From Methylococcaceae bacterium (GTDB taxonomy: Bacteria; Pseudomonadota; Gammaproteobacteria; Methylococcales; Methylomonadaceae): a stretch of 23,577 nucleotides of DNA. The first letter of the stretch is position 1. Each line of letters opens with the position of its first letter. The position numbers were made by a program, and so were the translations under genes. The stretch spans positions 1-23,577 of the forward strand of contig JAKIVF010000049.1 of the NCBI GenBank assembly GCA_021647145.1. Reading direction: 5' to 3'. Positions 7,337-15,466 of the stretch are shown here, in pieces. The notes under the pieces are model-generated. The model had not been told where the DNA came from. It was given only the letters and a program-made list of their open reading frames with translations, and ran no database searches.

Positions 7337-7816
7337 TTAGGAGTAATTTAATTGAATATTAAATCGCTTAAAAAAAACACTGATCCTTTCACTACTAAAA
7401 CCACGTTGCTGTAAAAACCGGCTTCGCTTTAACCACTCTTTCTTTACTAGCAACTTATCATCCGAATATTTTTTTAAATAAACAGATTCAATCACCTCAT
7501 CCCAATCATCAGCTACATCGAGCAAAGTGGGATCTAAATCAAAATTTTCAATACCACGTTGCTGTAATTCAAAGCTTATTTTAATAGGTCCGAAACCTTT
7601 TTTTATTCGGTATCGGGTATAACTTTCTGCAAAACGCAGATCACTTTGCCATCCTTGCTCAGCCAAAACATCTACTATTGCTTGCGACTCAAAACGACCA
7701 AATCCTTTTACAGCTAACTTCTCAATTAGTTCTTTATAGCTATGTTCTCGTCTAGTTAGAAGTCGAAGACAAATTTCTCTAATTTCTTTTCCTACGGTTG
7801 AATCAATCTCTGACAC
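7337..7816 (-). CDS. recX: RecA regulator RecX
   Basis: RecX binds the RecA filament groove and restrains filament growth and coprotease activity. The 159-residue protein is made of helical repeats typical of RecX: LRLLTRREHSYKELIEKLAVKGF, DVLAEQGWQSDLRFAESYTRYRIKKGFGPIKISFELQQRGI, and a third repeat at residues about 105-150 with KSRFLQQRGFS-like sequence. It lies 42 nt downstream of recA on the same strand, its standard position, and is probably expressed at lower level by read-through from recA. Confidence 0.95.
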   Translation of the reverse strand: MSEIDSTVGKEIREICLRLLTRREHSYKELIEKLAVKGFGRFESQAIVDVLAEQGWQSDLRFAESYTRYRIKKGFGPIKISFELQQRGIENFDLDPTLLDVADDWDEVIESVYLKKYSDDKLLVKKEWLKRSRFLQQRGFSSERISVFFKRFNIQLNYS

Positions 7817-7858
7817 AAATTTAGCTTAGACATCTGGAAATAAAAAAATTTACCCATC

Positions 7859-8896
7859 TTACTTACCTTTTTCCTCAGAATCTGGTTTTTTAACTGTTTC
7901 GTCATCGTTAGTATCAAAAACTTCAGCTCGAATTTTATCTTCAATCTCTTGTGCTTTATCTGGGTTATCACTTAAATATTTTTTTACATTGTCTTTTCCT
8001 TGACCAATTTTTTCATCGCCATAGCTATACCAAGACCCCGCCTTTTGTACAAATCCATATTTAACACCTAGATCGACTAATTCTCCTAGAAAAGAAACCC
8101 CTTCTCCATAGATGATTTCAAATTCTGCCTGTTTAAAGGGAGGTGCAATTTTATTTTTAACAACTTTAACCCGCGTTTCGTTTCCTATGACTTCATCACC
8201 TTTTTTGATTGCTCCAATTCGACGAATATCAAGACGTACAGATGCATAAAATTTTAATGCATTCCCCCCTGTAGTAGTTTCAGGGTTGCCAAACATTACG
8301 CCAATCTTCATTCTTAATTGATTAATAAAGATGACCAAGGTATTTGATCTTTTGATATTCGCTGTCAACTTTCTTAATGCCTGAGACATTAATCTAGCTT
8401 GCAACCCCATATGAGAGTCACCCATATCACCTTCAATTTCTGCTTTGGGTGTTAAAGCAGCCACTGAATCAATAACAATCATATCCACTGCACCTGATCG
8501 TACTAACATATCGGTAATTTCTAGTGCCTGCTCTCCTGTATCTGGTTGAGATATAAGTAAATCATCTAAATTAATACCAATTTTTTCAGCATAAACTGGA
8601 TCAAGAGCATGTTCAGCATCTATAAAAGCAGCAGTACCCCCTGCTTTCTGCATTTGAGCAATTGTTTCTAATGTCATCGTCGTTTTACCTGAAGACTCGG
8701 GCCCATAGATTTCAATAACTCGACCTTTAGGCAAACCTCCACAACCTAAGGCAATATCTAATGCTAAAGAACCCGTTGATACAACCTCAATCCCTTTTGT
8801 AGATACATCGCCCATACGCATGACCGAGCCTTTTCCAAATTGCTTTTCAATTTGCATTAACGCTGCACCCAGTGCTTTCTTTTTATTGTCGTCCAT
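7859..8896 (-). CDS. recA: Recombinase RecA
   Basis: RecA forms ATP-dependent filaments on single-stranded DNA, carries out strand exchange and stimulates self-cleavage of LexA and UmuD. From the ATG at 8896 the protein has 345 residues: N-terminal helix MDDNKKKALGAALMQIEKQF, Walker A GPESSGKT (65-72), Walker B MIVIDSVAAL (139-148), the L1/L2 loops (EIEGDMGDSHMG; GVMFGNPETTTGGNALKFYAS) and an acidic C-terminus. An ATG at 8920 is also in frame, but family homology begins at 8896 and an AGG Shine-Dalgarno sequence sits 6 nt before it, so 8896 is chosen. A palindrome overlaps the likely promoter upstream. Confidence 0.98.
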   Translation of the reverse strand: MDDNKKKALGAALMQIEKQFGKGSVMRMGDVSTKGIEVVSTGSLALDIALGCGGLPKGRVIEIYGPESSGKTTMTLETIAQMQKAGGTAAFIDAEHALDPVYAEKIGINLDDLLISQPDTGEQALEITDMLVRSGAVDMIVIDSVAALTPKAEIEGDMGDSHMGLQARLMSQALRKLTANIKRSNTLVIFINQLRMKIGVMFGNPETTTGGNALKFYASVRLDIRRIGAIKKGDEVIGNETRVKVVKNKIAPPFKQAEFEIIYGEGVSFLGELVDLGVKYGFVQKAGSWYSYGDEKIGQGKDNVKKYLSDNPDKAQEIEDKIRAEVFDTNDDETVKKPDSEEKGK

Positions 8897-8938
8897 ATTA
8901 TGCCTGTGGAAAATTTTCAAAATACTTTAACAAGATAT

Positions 8939-8956
8939 ATAATCTATGTAGACTAT
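8939..8956. promoter_or_regulatory. Near-palindrome in the recA promoter, candidate LexA operator
   Basis: ATAATCTATGTAGACTAT (plus strand) is an 18-bp inverted repeat with one mismatched pair. On the recA (minus) strand a TTGATT -35-like hexamer lies upstream and the palindrome falls over the -10 region, about 45-60 nt before the start codon, so a protein bound there would block RNA polymerase. It does not match the E. coli SOS box (CTGT-N8-ACAG), and no copy was found upstream of umuD. LexA binding is therefore only a candidate explanation. Confidence 0.35.
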
Positions 8957-9040
8957 ATTCACTTAATCAAAATCTTAAAATAATCTGTTATTATCACATA
9001 TAGCAGCGTTCTGAAACAGCTTTAGATAAATAAAATTCAT

Positions 9041-9242
9041 TTAAGAGTTAGGATTTAATACTGGCTGTATCTTGTTACAGAATTTTTGTTCGTATTCAAT
9101 GTGTAGAAATGAGGGCATAGCTGGCTACGCAACCATTTCTACAATGCCGAAAGAAGGGCGAAAACATAGACAGTCTTTAACGGTTTTATGCTTTAGTACA
9201 AGTCAAGATACGAATATTATTAAACCCTCACTCCTTATTAAT
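9041..9242. repeat. Inverted-repeat element, MITE-like, non-coding
   Basis: The stretch from TTAAGAGTTAGGATTTAATA (9041) to CTCCTTATTAA (9242) has imperfect terminal inverted repeats: GTATCTTG (9068-9075) matches CAAGATAC (9204-9211), and the flanking TTAA..GGATTTAATA and TATTAAACC..TTATTAA are related as reverse complements. The centre is a 42-nt hairpin. I see no convincing gene in it. Size and structure suggest a miniature transposable or repeat element, but only one copy is in this window, so repetitiveness is untested. Confidence 0.4.
9102..9143. repeat. Strong 42-nt hairpin in the recA-porin gap
   Basis: TGTAGAAATG (9102-9111) and CATTTCTACA (9134-9143) pair perfectly, and the inner arms continue with GC and TAGC/GCTA pairing around a 2-nt loop (16 of 20 positions pair). 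There is no U tract after it on either strand, so it is not a standard terminator. Confidence 0.75.
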
Positions 9243-9380
9243 TAAACCCAAAACCTAAAGAAAAAAAAGTGCTCCAAATTTCTTCGTGTCATAAAAATGT
9301 CATATACGTTTCGTACTATTTATAATAACTTTATTATCAAATTTGTATAAAACACCTCTTAACCTTTTAGGAAACTAAAT
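9243..9380 (+). promoter_or_regulatory. Upstream region of porin gene 1
   Basis: This AT-rich leader holds a direct repeat TGTCATA at 9287 and 9299 (12-bp period) and a small inverted repeat ATAATA-ACTT-TATTAT (9322-9337). An AGGAAAC ribosome-binding site precedes the ATG at 9381. A promoter must lie here, but no hexamer pair is clear enough to assign. Confidence 0.3.
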
Positions 9381-10637
9381 ATGAAAATAGTTAACACAGC
9401 TATTACAACAGCTCTTTTGGGAGTAACTTTATCTTCAAGCATTGCTTCTGCATCTGATAAAGATTTATTAGATACTTTATATGAGAATGGCGTATTAAAT
9501 AAAGCACAGTATGAAAAACTAACTAAACAAGCTGAAGAAAAAGAAGTTGCAACTCCCGTAGCAAACACAAGTAAAGAGCAAGATGACTGGACTTCTCGTG
9601 TTAAAGTCTCTGGTGATATGCGGTTTAGACAAGAATTTCGTGATTCTGACACAAAAAATTCTGAAAAAAATCGTTCGCGTATCCGTGCGCGTCTTGCAAT
9701 TAAAGCTGAAGTAAATGATGAAGTAGATGTTGGCTTTCGCCTAGTAACAGCAGGTGGTACGACTTCGACCAATCAAACACTTGAAGGAGGTTTTGGTGGA
9801 AAAAATATTTTCTTTGATCGTGTTTTTATTAAATGGAGCCCTGAATTTATAGATGGAAGTAGCTTAATCGTAGGTAAGATTAAGCAACCCTGGTTTAGCG
9901 TTAGTAATAATATTTGGGATACTGATGTTAACCCTGAGGGCATAGCACTAACACACAATCAAGACTTTGGCCCTGTTAAATTAAAAGCGACTGGCGGCTA
10001 TTTTTTCTTAACTAATAATGATAAAGGAAGTTTTAGTGATGATATGACGATGTATCATGCAGGACTCAGTGGGGCCATGAAGTTTAATGACATGGCTAAG
10101 GCCACCTTGGGCTTTAACACATATCTCTATAATGGGACAACATTAGCAGAATACTTAAACTGCGAAACAGGAAAAACTTGTCCCGACGATGTAACAGGGT
10201 TTGCTGGCGACAATGTCAATGGAGATGCAGACGCTGATTTTAAATTGTACGAAGTTGCAGGTAAAATTGATGTTGATACTGGATTATTACCCGTCCAATT
10301 ATTTGCCAACTATGTAGTCAATGCTGCTAATGGTATAAAAAGTAGTGAAGATTCTGCATGGTTAGCCGGCATAGCAACAAAATATAATAGCTTTAAACTA
10401 AGTTACAATTATCGTGACACTCAATTAAATGCTGTACCTGATACTTTCAATGATTCTGACTTCAACGCGGGAGCAACAGGTGCGCGAGGCCATGTTGTTA
10501 AATTGGGATACACAATCAGTAAAAACTTCTCGACTAGTCTTGCCTATTTAGCTGCAGAGGAATATACCGATAATAATGAAGGTACTGCAGGTACTGACAG
10601 GAATACATTTCAAATTGATGTAAAAGCTAAATTTTAA
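9381..10637 (+). CDS. Outer-membrane porin, copy 1
   Basis: The 418-residue product has a signal peptide (MKIVNTAITTALLGVTL..ASA, cut near residue 24), a helical periplasmic stretch (DKDLLDTLYENGVLNKAQYEKLTKQAEEK) and then alternating beta strands ending IDVKAKF with the C-terminal Phe expected of BAM substrates. It fits the putative-porin (Porin_5-like) families of about 400 residues. A Cys pair (CETGKTC) beside an acidic loop (DNVNGDADADF) is notable. The substrate cannot be read from sequence. It is followed 359 nt later by a close paralogue. An AGGAAAC ribosome-binding site precedes the ATG. Confidence 0.85.
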   Translation: MKIVNTAITTALLGVTLSSSIASASDKDLLDTLYENGVLNKAQYEKLTKQAEEKEVATPVANTSKEQDDWTSRVKVSGDMRFRQEFRDSDTKNSEKNRSRIRARLAIKAEVNDEVDVGFRLVTAGGTTSTNQTLEGGFGGKNIFFDRVFIKWSPEFIDGSSLIVGKIKQPWFSVSNNIWDTDVNPEGIALTHNQDFGPVKLKATGGYFFLTNNDKGSFSDDMTMYHAGLSGAMKFNDMAKATLGFNTYLYNGTTLAEYLNCETGKTCPDDVTGFAGDNVNGDADADFKLYEVAGKIDVDTGLLPVQLFANYVVNAANGIKSSEDSAWLAGIATKYNSFKLSYNYRDTQLNAVPDTFNDSDFNAGATGARGHVVKLGYTISKNFSTSLAYLAAEEYTDNNEGTAGTDRNTFQIDVKAKF

Positions 10638-10655
10638 AGCCTTACTCAGTTTTTT

Positions 10656-10730
10656 ATAGAGCACCTCTATTAATTGCGAATAATAATATTGAGAAACAAT
10701 AAATTTCATTAATTAATAGAGTCGCTCTAT
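10656..10730. repeat. Long inverted repeat between the porin genes
   Basis: ATAGAGC-AC-CTCTATTAATT (10656-10675) is the reverse complement of AATTAATAGAG-TC-GCTCTAT (10711-10730) except for the two central bases. That makes an 18-bp paired stem with a 35-nt loop. Related ACTCAGTTTTTTATA and ACTCAATTTTTATAAA sequences flank it as imperfect direct repeats, as an inserted element might leave. There is no classic terminator U tract directly after the stem, although TTTTTATAAAA follows 5 nt later. The rest of 10731-10951 is AT-rich with no gene seen. Confidence 0.55.
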
Positions 10731-10951
10731 ACTCAATTTTTATAAAAACACCTTAGCATTTCAATCTAGTTCATTTTTGGATAAAAAACAACAATATTAA
10801 TAATAAAAACTTACCTTCATTTTTGTTAAAAAAATTATTCTATTTCAATCGATTATAACACTCTTAATTTTTAAAGCATCCTACGCACTCCATCTCAATT
10901 AAAAAAATTATCACTCTTTTGTCTTCGTTTTACAACTTTTTTTATTTACAG

Positions 10952-10986
10952 CTATAGTTATATTGAGAAATATACTTTAACTATAG
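10952..10986 (+). promoter_or_regulatory. Palindromic leader immediately before porin 2
   Basis: CTATAGTTA (10952-10960) and TAACTATAG (10978-10986) form a perfect 9-bp inverted repeat with an inner ATATT/AATAT pair. It ends 10 nt before the porin 2 start and overlaps its AGG ribosome-binding site (10985-10987). It could be an RNA hairpin that gates translation or a DNA operator over a TATACT -10-like box. Porin 1 lacks it. Confidence 0.45.
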
Positions 10987-10996
10987 GAAAAAAAAC

Positions 10997-12259
10997 ATGA
11001 AAACAATTAGTAAAGCGATAAAAACAGCTCTTTTCGGTGTAGTTTTAACATCACCCGTAGCATCCGCCTCAGACAAAGATTTATTAGATACATTATTTAA
11101 GAACGGGGTTTTAAATAAAGCTCAGTATGAAAAGCTAACAAAACAGGCTGAAGAAAAAGAAGCAACAGCTCCAGTTGCTATTCGTTCTACCCAAGAGAAA
11201 GCTTCAGACTGGACTTCTCGCATAAAAGTAGCTGGTGATATACGCTTTAGACAAGAAACTAGAGATAGCGATGTGACAGGTTCTGAAAAAAACCGCAGCC
11301 GTATTCGCGCTCGCCTTGCAATCAAGGCTAAAGTGAATAATGAAGTCCATGCTGGTTTACGTCTAGTGACCGCTGGTGGCACAACCTCAACCAACCAAAC
11401 TCTTGAAGGAGGTTTCGGTGGTAAAAACATTTATTTTGATCGAGCCTTTATAAAATGGAGCCCTGAGTTTATCAGCGGTACAAACTTAGTCCTGGGGAAA
11501 ATGAAGCAACCCTGGTTCAGTGTATCAAATAATATTTGGGATACCGATGTTAACCCTGAAGGTCTAGCAATAAGCTATAACAAAAAACTAGGATCCGTTA
11601 ATTTAAAAGCAACGGGGGGTTATTTTTTACTAACAAACTATGACAAAGGTAGTTTTAGTGATGATATGACCATGTACCATGCTGGACTAAGTGGTGCAAT
11701 GGAGCTTAATGACATGGTTACCACAACTTTAGGTTTCAACACATTCTTATATAACGGCACAACAATTGATGAGTATTTAAATTGTGAAACGGGGAAAACA
11801 TGCCCAGATGGTGTAACTGGCTTTGCAGGCGATAATGTTAATGGAGATGCTGATGCTGATTTTAAATTGTATGAAGTCGCTGGAAAAATTGACATAGATA
11901 CAGGCTTATTACCTATTCAATTATTTGGTAATTATGTGATTAATGCAGCAAATGGCATAAATAGCAGTGAAGATTCTGCCTGGTTAGCTGGAATCTCAAC
12001 AAAATATAATAGTTTTAAACTTAGCTACAACTATCGCGACACTCAAATAAATGCAGTGCCTGACACTTTTAATGACTCTGACTTTAATGCTGGAGCAACG
12101 GGTGCACGAGGCCATGTTGTTAAATTAGGCTACAAAATAAGTAAAAATTTCTCTACAAGTTTTGCATATCTAGGTGCTAAAGAATTCACAAGCAATAATG
12201 AAGGTAAGAATGGTACTAATAGAAATACCTTTCAAATAGATGTTAAAGCTAAATTTTAA
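10997..12259 (+). CDS. Outer-membrane porin, copy 2 (tandem paralogue)
   Basis: The 420-residue product aligns end to end with the preceding porin at roughly 80% identity by eye, with the same signal peptide plan, helical N-terminal region, CETGKTC Cys pair, DNVNGDADADF loop and C-terminal IDVKAKF. Differences cluster in the signal peptide, residues 55-75 and a few loops. Synonymous third positions differ widely between the copies, so the duplication is not recent and both copies seem to be under protein-level selection. The different upstream regions suggest separate regulation. The substrate is unknown. Confidence 0.85.
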   Translation: MKTISKAIKTALFGVVLTSPVASASDKDLLDTLFKNGVLNKAQYEKLTKQAEEKEATAPVAIRSTQEKASDWTSRIKVAGDIRFRQETRDSDVTGSEKNRSRIRARLAIKAKVNNEVHAGLRLVTAGGTTSTNQTLEGGFGGKNIYFDRAFIKWSPEFISGTNLVLGKMKQPWFSVSNNIWDTDVNPEGLAISYNKKLGSVNLKATGGYFLLTNYDKGSFSDDMTMYHAGLSGAMELNDMVTTTLGFNTFLYNGTTIDEYLNCETGKTCPDGVTGFAGDNVNGDADADFKLYEVAGKIDIDTGLLPIQLFGNYVINAANGINSSEDSAWLAGISTKYNSFKLSYNYRDTQINAVPDTFNDSDFNAGATGARGHVVKLGYKISKNFSTSFAYLGAKEFTSNNEGKNGTNRNTFQIDVKAKF

Positions 12260-12361
12260 GTAATCTCTGAGAAATAAATTATGAGTCAATTCAATTTGGA
12301 AAAAAACCTCTTTGAACTATACTCTAATAAAATTAACCCTGAACTTAAAAAAGGATATACT

Positions 12362-12769
12362 ATGAAAATCATAAGTTCAATATTCATCGTATTTTTTTTA
12401 TCCTACTCACCCGCTTTTTCAGCAGATGTCTCGCCACAAAAAATTGAGGGCGCAACGACTATTGATACCACAAAAGCCAAACAACTTTTTGACCAAGGTG
12501 CTTTATTTGTAGATGTTAGACGCGATAGTGACTGGAATAACGGGCGTATTCCTGATGCATTGCACCTTGAATTAAAAAAAGTTTTTTCTAATGAAACACT
12601 TTTAGACGAAGCAAAAAAAGATGAACCGATTATTATTTATTGTAATGGCGAAAAATGCCTAAGAAGCGTTAAAGCAACCGCTCTTGCTGTCGAGTGGGGA
12701 TTTAAAAATATTTATTTTTTCCGAGATGGCTTTCCAGCATGGAAAATGGCTAGTTTCCCTGTTGAATAA
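12362..12769 (+). CDS. Secreted rhodanese-domain protein
   Basis: From the ATG at 12362 the product has 135 residues, with a signal peptide (MKIISSIFIVFFLSYSPAFSA) and one rhodanese domain: LFVDVRRDSDWNNGRIPDAL, then the active-site loop IIYCNGEKCLRS, then YFFRDGFPAWKMASFPVE. The first loop Cys corresponds to the sulfur-carrying Cys of rhodaneses; the loop is two residues longer than the usual Cys-x4-Arg and carries a second Cys. An AAGGA ribosome-binding site supports this start; the frame also opens at 12281, but that would bury the signal peptide. It lies 102 nt after porin 2 and 17 nt before the chemoreceptor gene, so co-transcription is likely. The physiological substrate is unknown. Confidence 0.85.
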   Translation: MKIISSIFIVFFLSYSPAFSADVSPQKIEGATTIDTTKAKQLFDQGALFVDVRRDSDWNNGRIPDALHLELKKVFSNETLLDEAKKDEPIIIYCNGEKCLRSVKATALAVEWGFKNIYFFRDGFPAWKMASFPVE

Positions 12770-12786
12770 ATCCTGAGATTAAAAGT

Positions 12787-14736
12787 ATGCCACTTCGTAC
12801 TCGTATTACTTTATCAGTATTTATTGCGATATTATCTGTAATTACCGTTTTTGTCATCTACAACAGTTTTGTTACTCGTCAACTAGAAGATAAAAACAGC
12901 TTACAAACAATACATGATGATAAACAAATATGGACGCTGATTGTTAATAATCAGCTTTCAAAAATGCGTTCACAAGTACAATTATTTACTAGAGATCGTA
13001 GCTTTAAAAAAGCTCTGCTTAAATATAATGAAGAGAAGCTGGCAGAACAATCCAAAACGAGTTTTAACGCACTTTCCTCACTAGGGCTTAGTTCTAATCT
13101 CTTGATTACAAATACCGCCGGAAAAATTCTTGCAGAACAGCCAAAAAAAAATACAAACACCGCCAACAGTTTAGTTTCAGAGGCAGTCACATCAGGAAAA
13201 ATTACCTCTAGATTAACAAACTGGGAAGGAGAAGCTGTTTTATCCGTGGTTTTCCCGATTTTAAAAAGAGGAAAAATCATCGGTCTGGCTGTATTGAATA
13301 ATACTTTGGACGCTCTTTTGGATGAATTAAACCAAAACATTCGTGGAGAGTCATTCTTTATCTCGTTGAGACAAAAACAAAACCCAACCTCTTTTTCCTC
13401 TATATTTTCAAGCTTTGATCTACAATTGCCAGAACCAGGTAAAAGTATCAATACGATTGAACCAGAAAAGGATAGTTATTTTTCTGTCAATGCTATTTCT
13501 ATTTCTAATAAAAGTGAAGACGTCGGTGTATTAGTGACTAAAAAAGACGTAACAATGGAAGTTACTCAAGCTAATAAATATTTATTTTTTGGAATTACCG
13601 TTTGTTTCTTACTCGTACTCACGATACTAACAACTATCTTTTTTCAGATAAAAAAAGCTTTATGCCCCCTGAGCAAAATTATTCCTGTGGTAAAAAGCAT
13701 CTCTCATGGTGATTTTACGGTTGGATTTGAACAAAAATTTGATGGCGATATGGGTGAATTACAAGATGCCATTGTTAAAATGAAAGAAGAGCTAGGAATT
13801 TTACTAGAGCATATTTCAGAATCAGTTGCAGAATTGATGGGGGCTGCTCAAATTGCTGAGGTGCTTGAGGCTTCATTAGCTGGGACGAAGACGCAGCAAG
13901 AAAAAGTAAAAAGCCTAATTCAATCAATTTCTGGCATTGGTTCTTCAGTGGAAAATGTTGCCAACGTTGCTCATATTGCTGCTGAAAAGGCTCAAGAAAG
14001 TAATGCAGAAGCAAGCAAAGGCAGTGAAATTGTTACTCAAACTACTGGATCTATTGAATCACTTGCAACTGATGTCAGTAATTCTTCATTTGCAATCCGT
14101 AATATAGAAATGGATAGTACAAATATTGGAGAAGTGATCAAGTTAATCAAAAACATTAGTGAACAAACAAATTTACTGGCTCTTAATGCTGCAATTGAAG
14201 CGGCTCGTGCGGGAGATCAAGGTCGTGGATTTGCAGTTGTTGCCGACGAAGTGCGAACACTCGCCCAGAGGACACAATCATCTGCTCAAGAAATAGAACT
14301 CATGGTTAAATCTTTACAAGAAAATACTCTTAACGCAGTGGGCGTAATGGATCAATGCCTAGATCAAACAAAGGTTTGCGTCACTGAAGCAGAACATACT
14401 GGAATAGCTTTTAATAACATTATTGAATCCGTTAAAAGCTTGGTTGATTTAAACGATCAAATCGTGAATGCAACGGTAGAGCAAGTAACGCTAAATTCTG
14501 AGATAAGTAATCAATCTACAGAAATTCGACATGTTGCAGAACAAATGGAAAGCTCACAAAGAAGTGGCTCATTACCTTCAAGTGATAGACTAGTTAATAT
14601 TTCTTGTGAACTTCAATTATTAATGAGTAAGTTTAAATTAAAGACGACATCTACCATAGAATCTCCAAATTCAGACGATGCTGACCAAGCTGTAAGTGAT
14701 AAAAATAAAAATCAAGAAGACGATATTTTATTTTAA
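12787..14736 (+). CDS. Methyl-accepting chemotaxis protein
   Basis: A transmembrane chemoreceptor of 649 residues that signals to CheA/CheW. TM1 spans about residues 8-27 and TM2 about 265-288. The periplasmic domain between them (29-263) contains a Cache/PAS-like stretch (LLITNTAGKILAEQ; GEAVLSVVFPILKRGKIIGLAVLNN). A HAMP domain follows (about 288-340), then the cytoplasmic coiled-coil signalling domain with the conserved hairpin tip EVIKLIKNISEQTNLLALNAAIE..FAVVADEVRTLAQR (449-495). The C-terminus ends in an acidic tail (DDADQAVSDKNKNQEDDILF) with no NWETF-type CheR/CheB docking motif. The ribosome-binding site is weak. The ligand is unknown; proximity to the porins and rhodanese may hint at a shared substrate, but that is inference. 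Confidence 0.93.
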   Translation: MPLRTRITLSVFIAILSVITVFVIYNSFVTRQLEDKNSLQTIHDDKQIWTLIVNNQLSKMRSQVQLFTRDRSFKKALLKYNEEKLAEQSKTSFNALSSLGLSSNLLITNTAGKILAEQPKKNTNTANSLVSEAVTSGKITSRLTNWEGEAVLSVVFPILKRGKIIGLAVLNNTLDALLDELNQNIRGESFFISLRQKQNPTSFSSIFSSFDLQLPEPGKSINTIEPEKDSYFSVNAISISNKSEDVGVLVTKKDVTMEVTQANKYLFFGITVCFLLVLTILTTIFFQIKKALCPLSKIIPVVKSISHGDFTVGFEQKFDGDMGELQDAIVKMKEELGILLEHISESVAELMGAAQIAEVLEASLAGTKTQQEKVKSLIQSISGIGSSVENVANVAHIAAEKAQESNAEASKGSEIVTQTTGSIESLATDVSNSSFAIRNIEMDSTNIGEVIKLIKNISEQTNLLALNAAIEAARAGDQGRGFAVVADEVRTLAQRTQSSAQEIELMVKSLQENTLNAVGVMDQCLDQTKVCVTEAEHTGIAFNNIIESVKSLVDLNDQIVNATVEQVTLNSEISNQSTEIRHVAEQMESSQRSGSLPSSDRLVNISCELQLLMSKFKLKTTSTIESPNSDDADQAVSDKNKNQEDDILF

Positions 14737-14774
14737 ATTAATTTAATTTAATTTAGAAATTATTGCTCCTAAGC

Positions 14775-15446
14775 CTAAAGCTCATTACCCAGCAAATCAG
14801 AAACCATAGCCTTACCTACACCAAAAACTTGAATATCCTTCCTTATTCTAGCGGTGTATTGTTCATGCAAGTGCCCATGAAAAACCTTTTTTACCCCCAT
14901 GGCTTCCGCTAATTGATCAATCACTATAAACCCGTGACGGTGACTTCTGGGGGCTTCATGTGTAACTAAAATGTAAGCATTTAATATTTTTAGCTTTGCT
15001 ACCTCATCAGGCCAAATAGCCGATTGTATTTTTAAAGAAAGTCCAGAAAATGTAGAATTAGAACCCTGGCTACGAACATAGTCTTTCTTACTTTTCCACT
15101 TGGGTGACGTAGTTGGATACCAAACTCTACCTAGAAATATCCCTCCCAAACCAGCTATTCTTAATCCTGCAATCTCTTTTGTTTTAAGGTGCAAACCATT
15201 TCCTGATAATTTAGAGGAAAATAGATTCTCATGATGTAAAGGAAGATCAAAGTCATGATTCCCAGGAATCCACCAAACCTGCGTTTTATCCAGAATAGAA
15301 TGAATATATTGTTCTAATGGTTTTTTTAAATCGTAATCTCCTAATAAAATAATGGCTTCTGGGAGATATTTTTTTACAGCATCAATTAATGGATTAAAGT
15401 CTCCATGAGGATCACCAGCAAAAAGAATTTTTTTTTCATCCATCAT
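14775..15446 (-). CDS. Calcineurin-like metallophosphoesterase
   Basis: A cytoplasmic 223-residue phosphoesterase with all five metal-site motifs in order: GDPHGD (Asp12, His14), GDYD (Asp37), GNHD (Asn63, His64), THEAP (His163) and HGHLH (His190, His192). It lacks a signal peptide or extra domains. The substrate could be a nucleotide, phosphoprotein or phosphodiester; the sequence does not say. A ribosome-binding AGG lies 5 nt before the first ATG (15446), and a second ATG follows directly. It ends 38 nt from the convergent chemoreceptor gene with no clear terminator between them, and starts 20 nt after the GIY-YIG gene. Confidence 0.88.
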   Translation of the reverse strand: MMDEKKILFAGDPHGDFNPLIDAVKKYLPEAIILLGDYDLKKPLEQYIHSILDKTQVWWIPGNHDFDLPLHHENLFSSKLSGNGLHLKTKEIAGLRIAGLGGIFLGRVWYPTTSPKWKSKKDYVRSQGSNSTFSGLSLKIQSAIWPDEVAKLKILNAYILVTHEAPRSHRHGFIVIDQLAEAMGVKKVFHGHLHEQYTARIRKDIQVFGVGKAMVSDLLGNEL

Positions 15447-15466
15447 TTTGACCTAGGAAAGTATAT

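Noticed and set aside
8897..8920. Upstream extension of recA from an ATG at 8920
   Set aside because: The eight extra residues are not part of the RecA family, and the ribosome-binding AGG sits before 8896.
9359..9772. 137-codon open frame antisense to porin 1
   Set aside because: A shadow of the porin coding frame. The second porin has a similar antisense frame, as expected from shared sequence, and neither resembles a protein.
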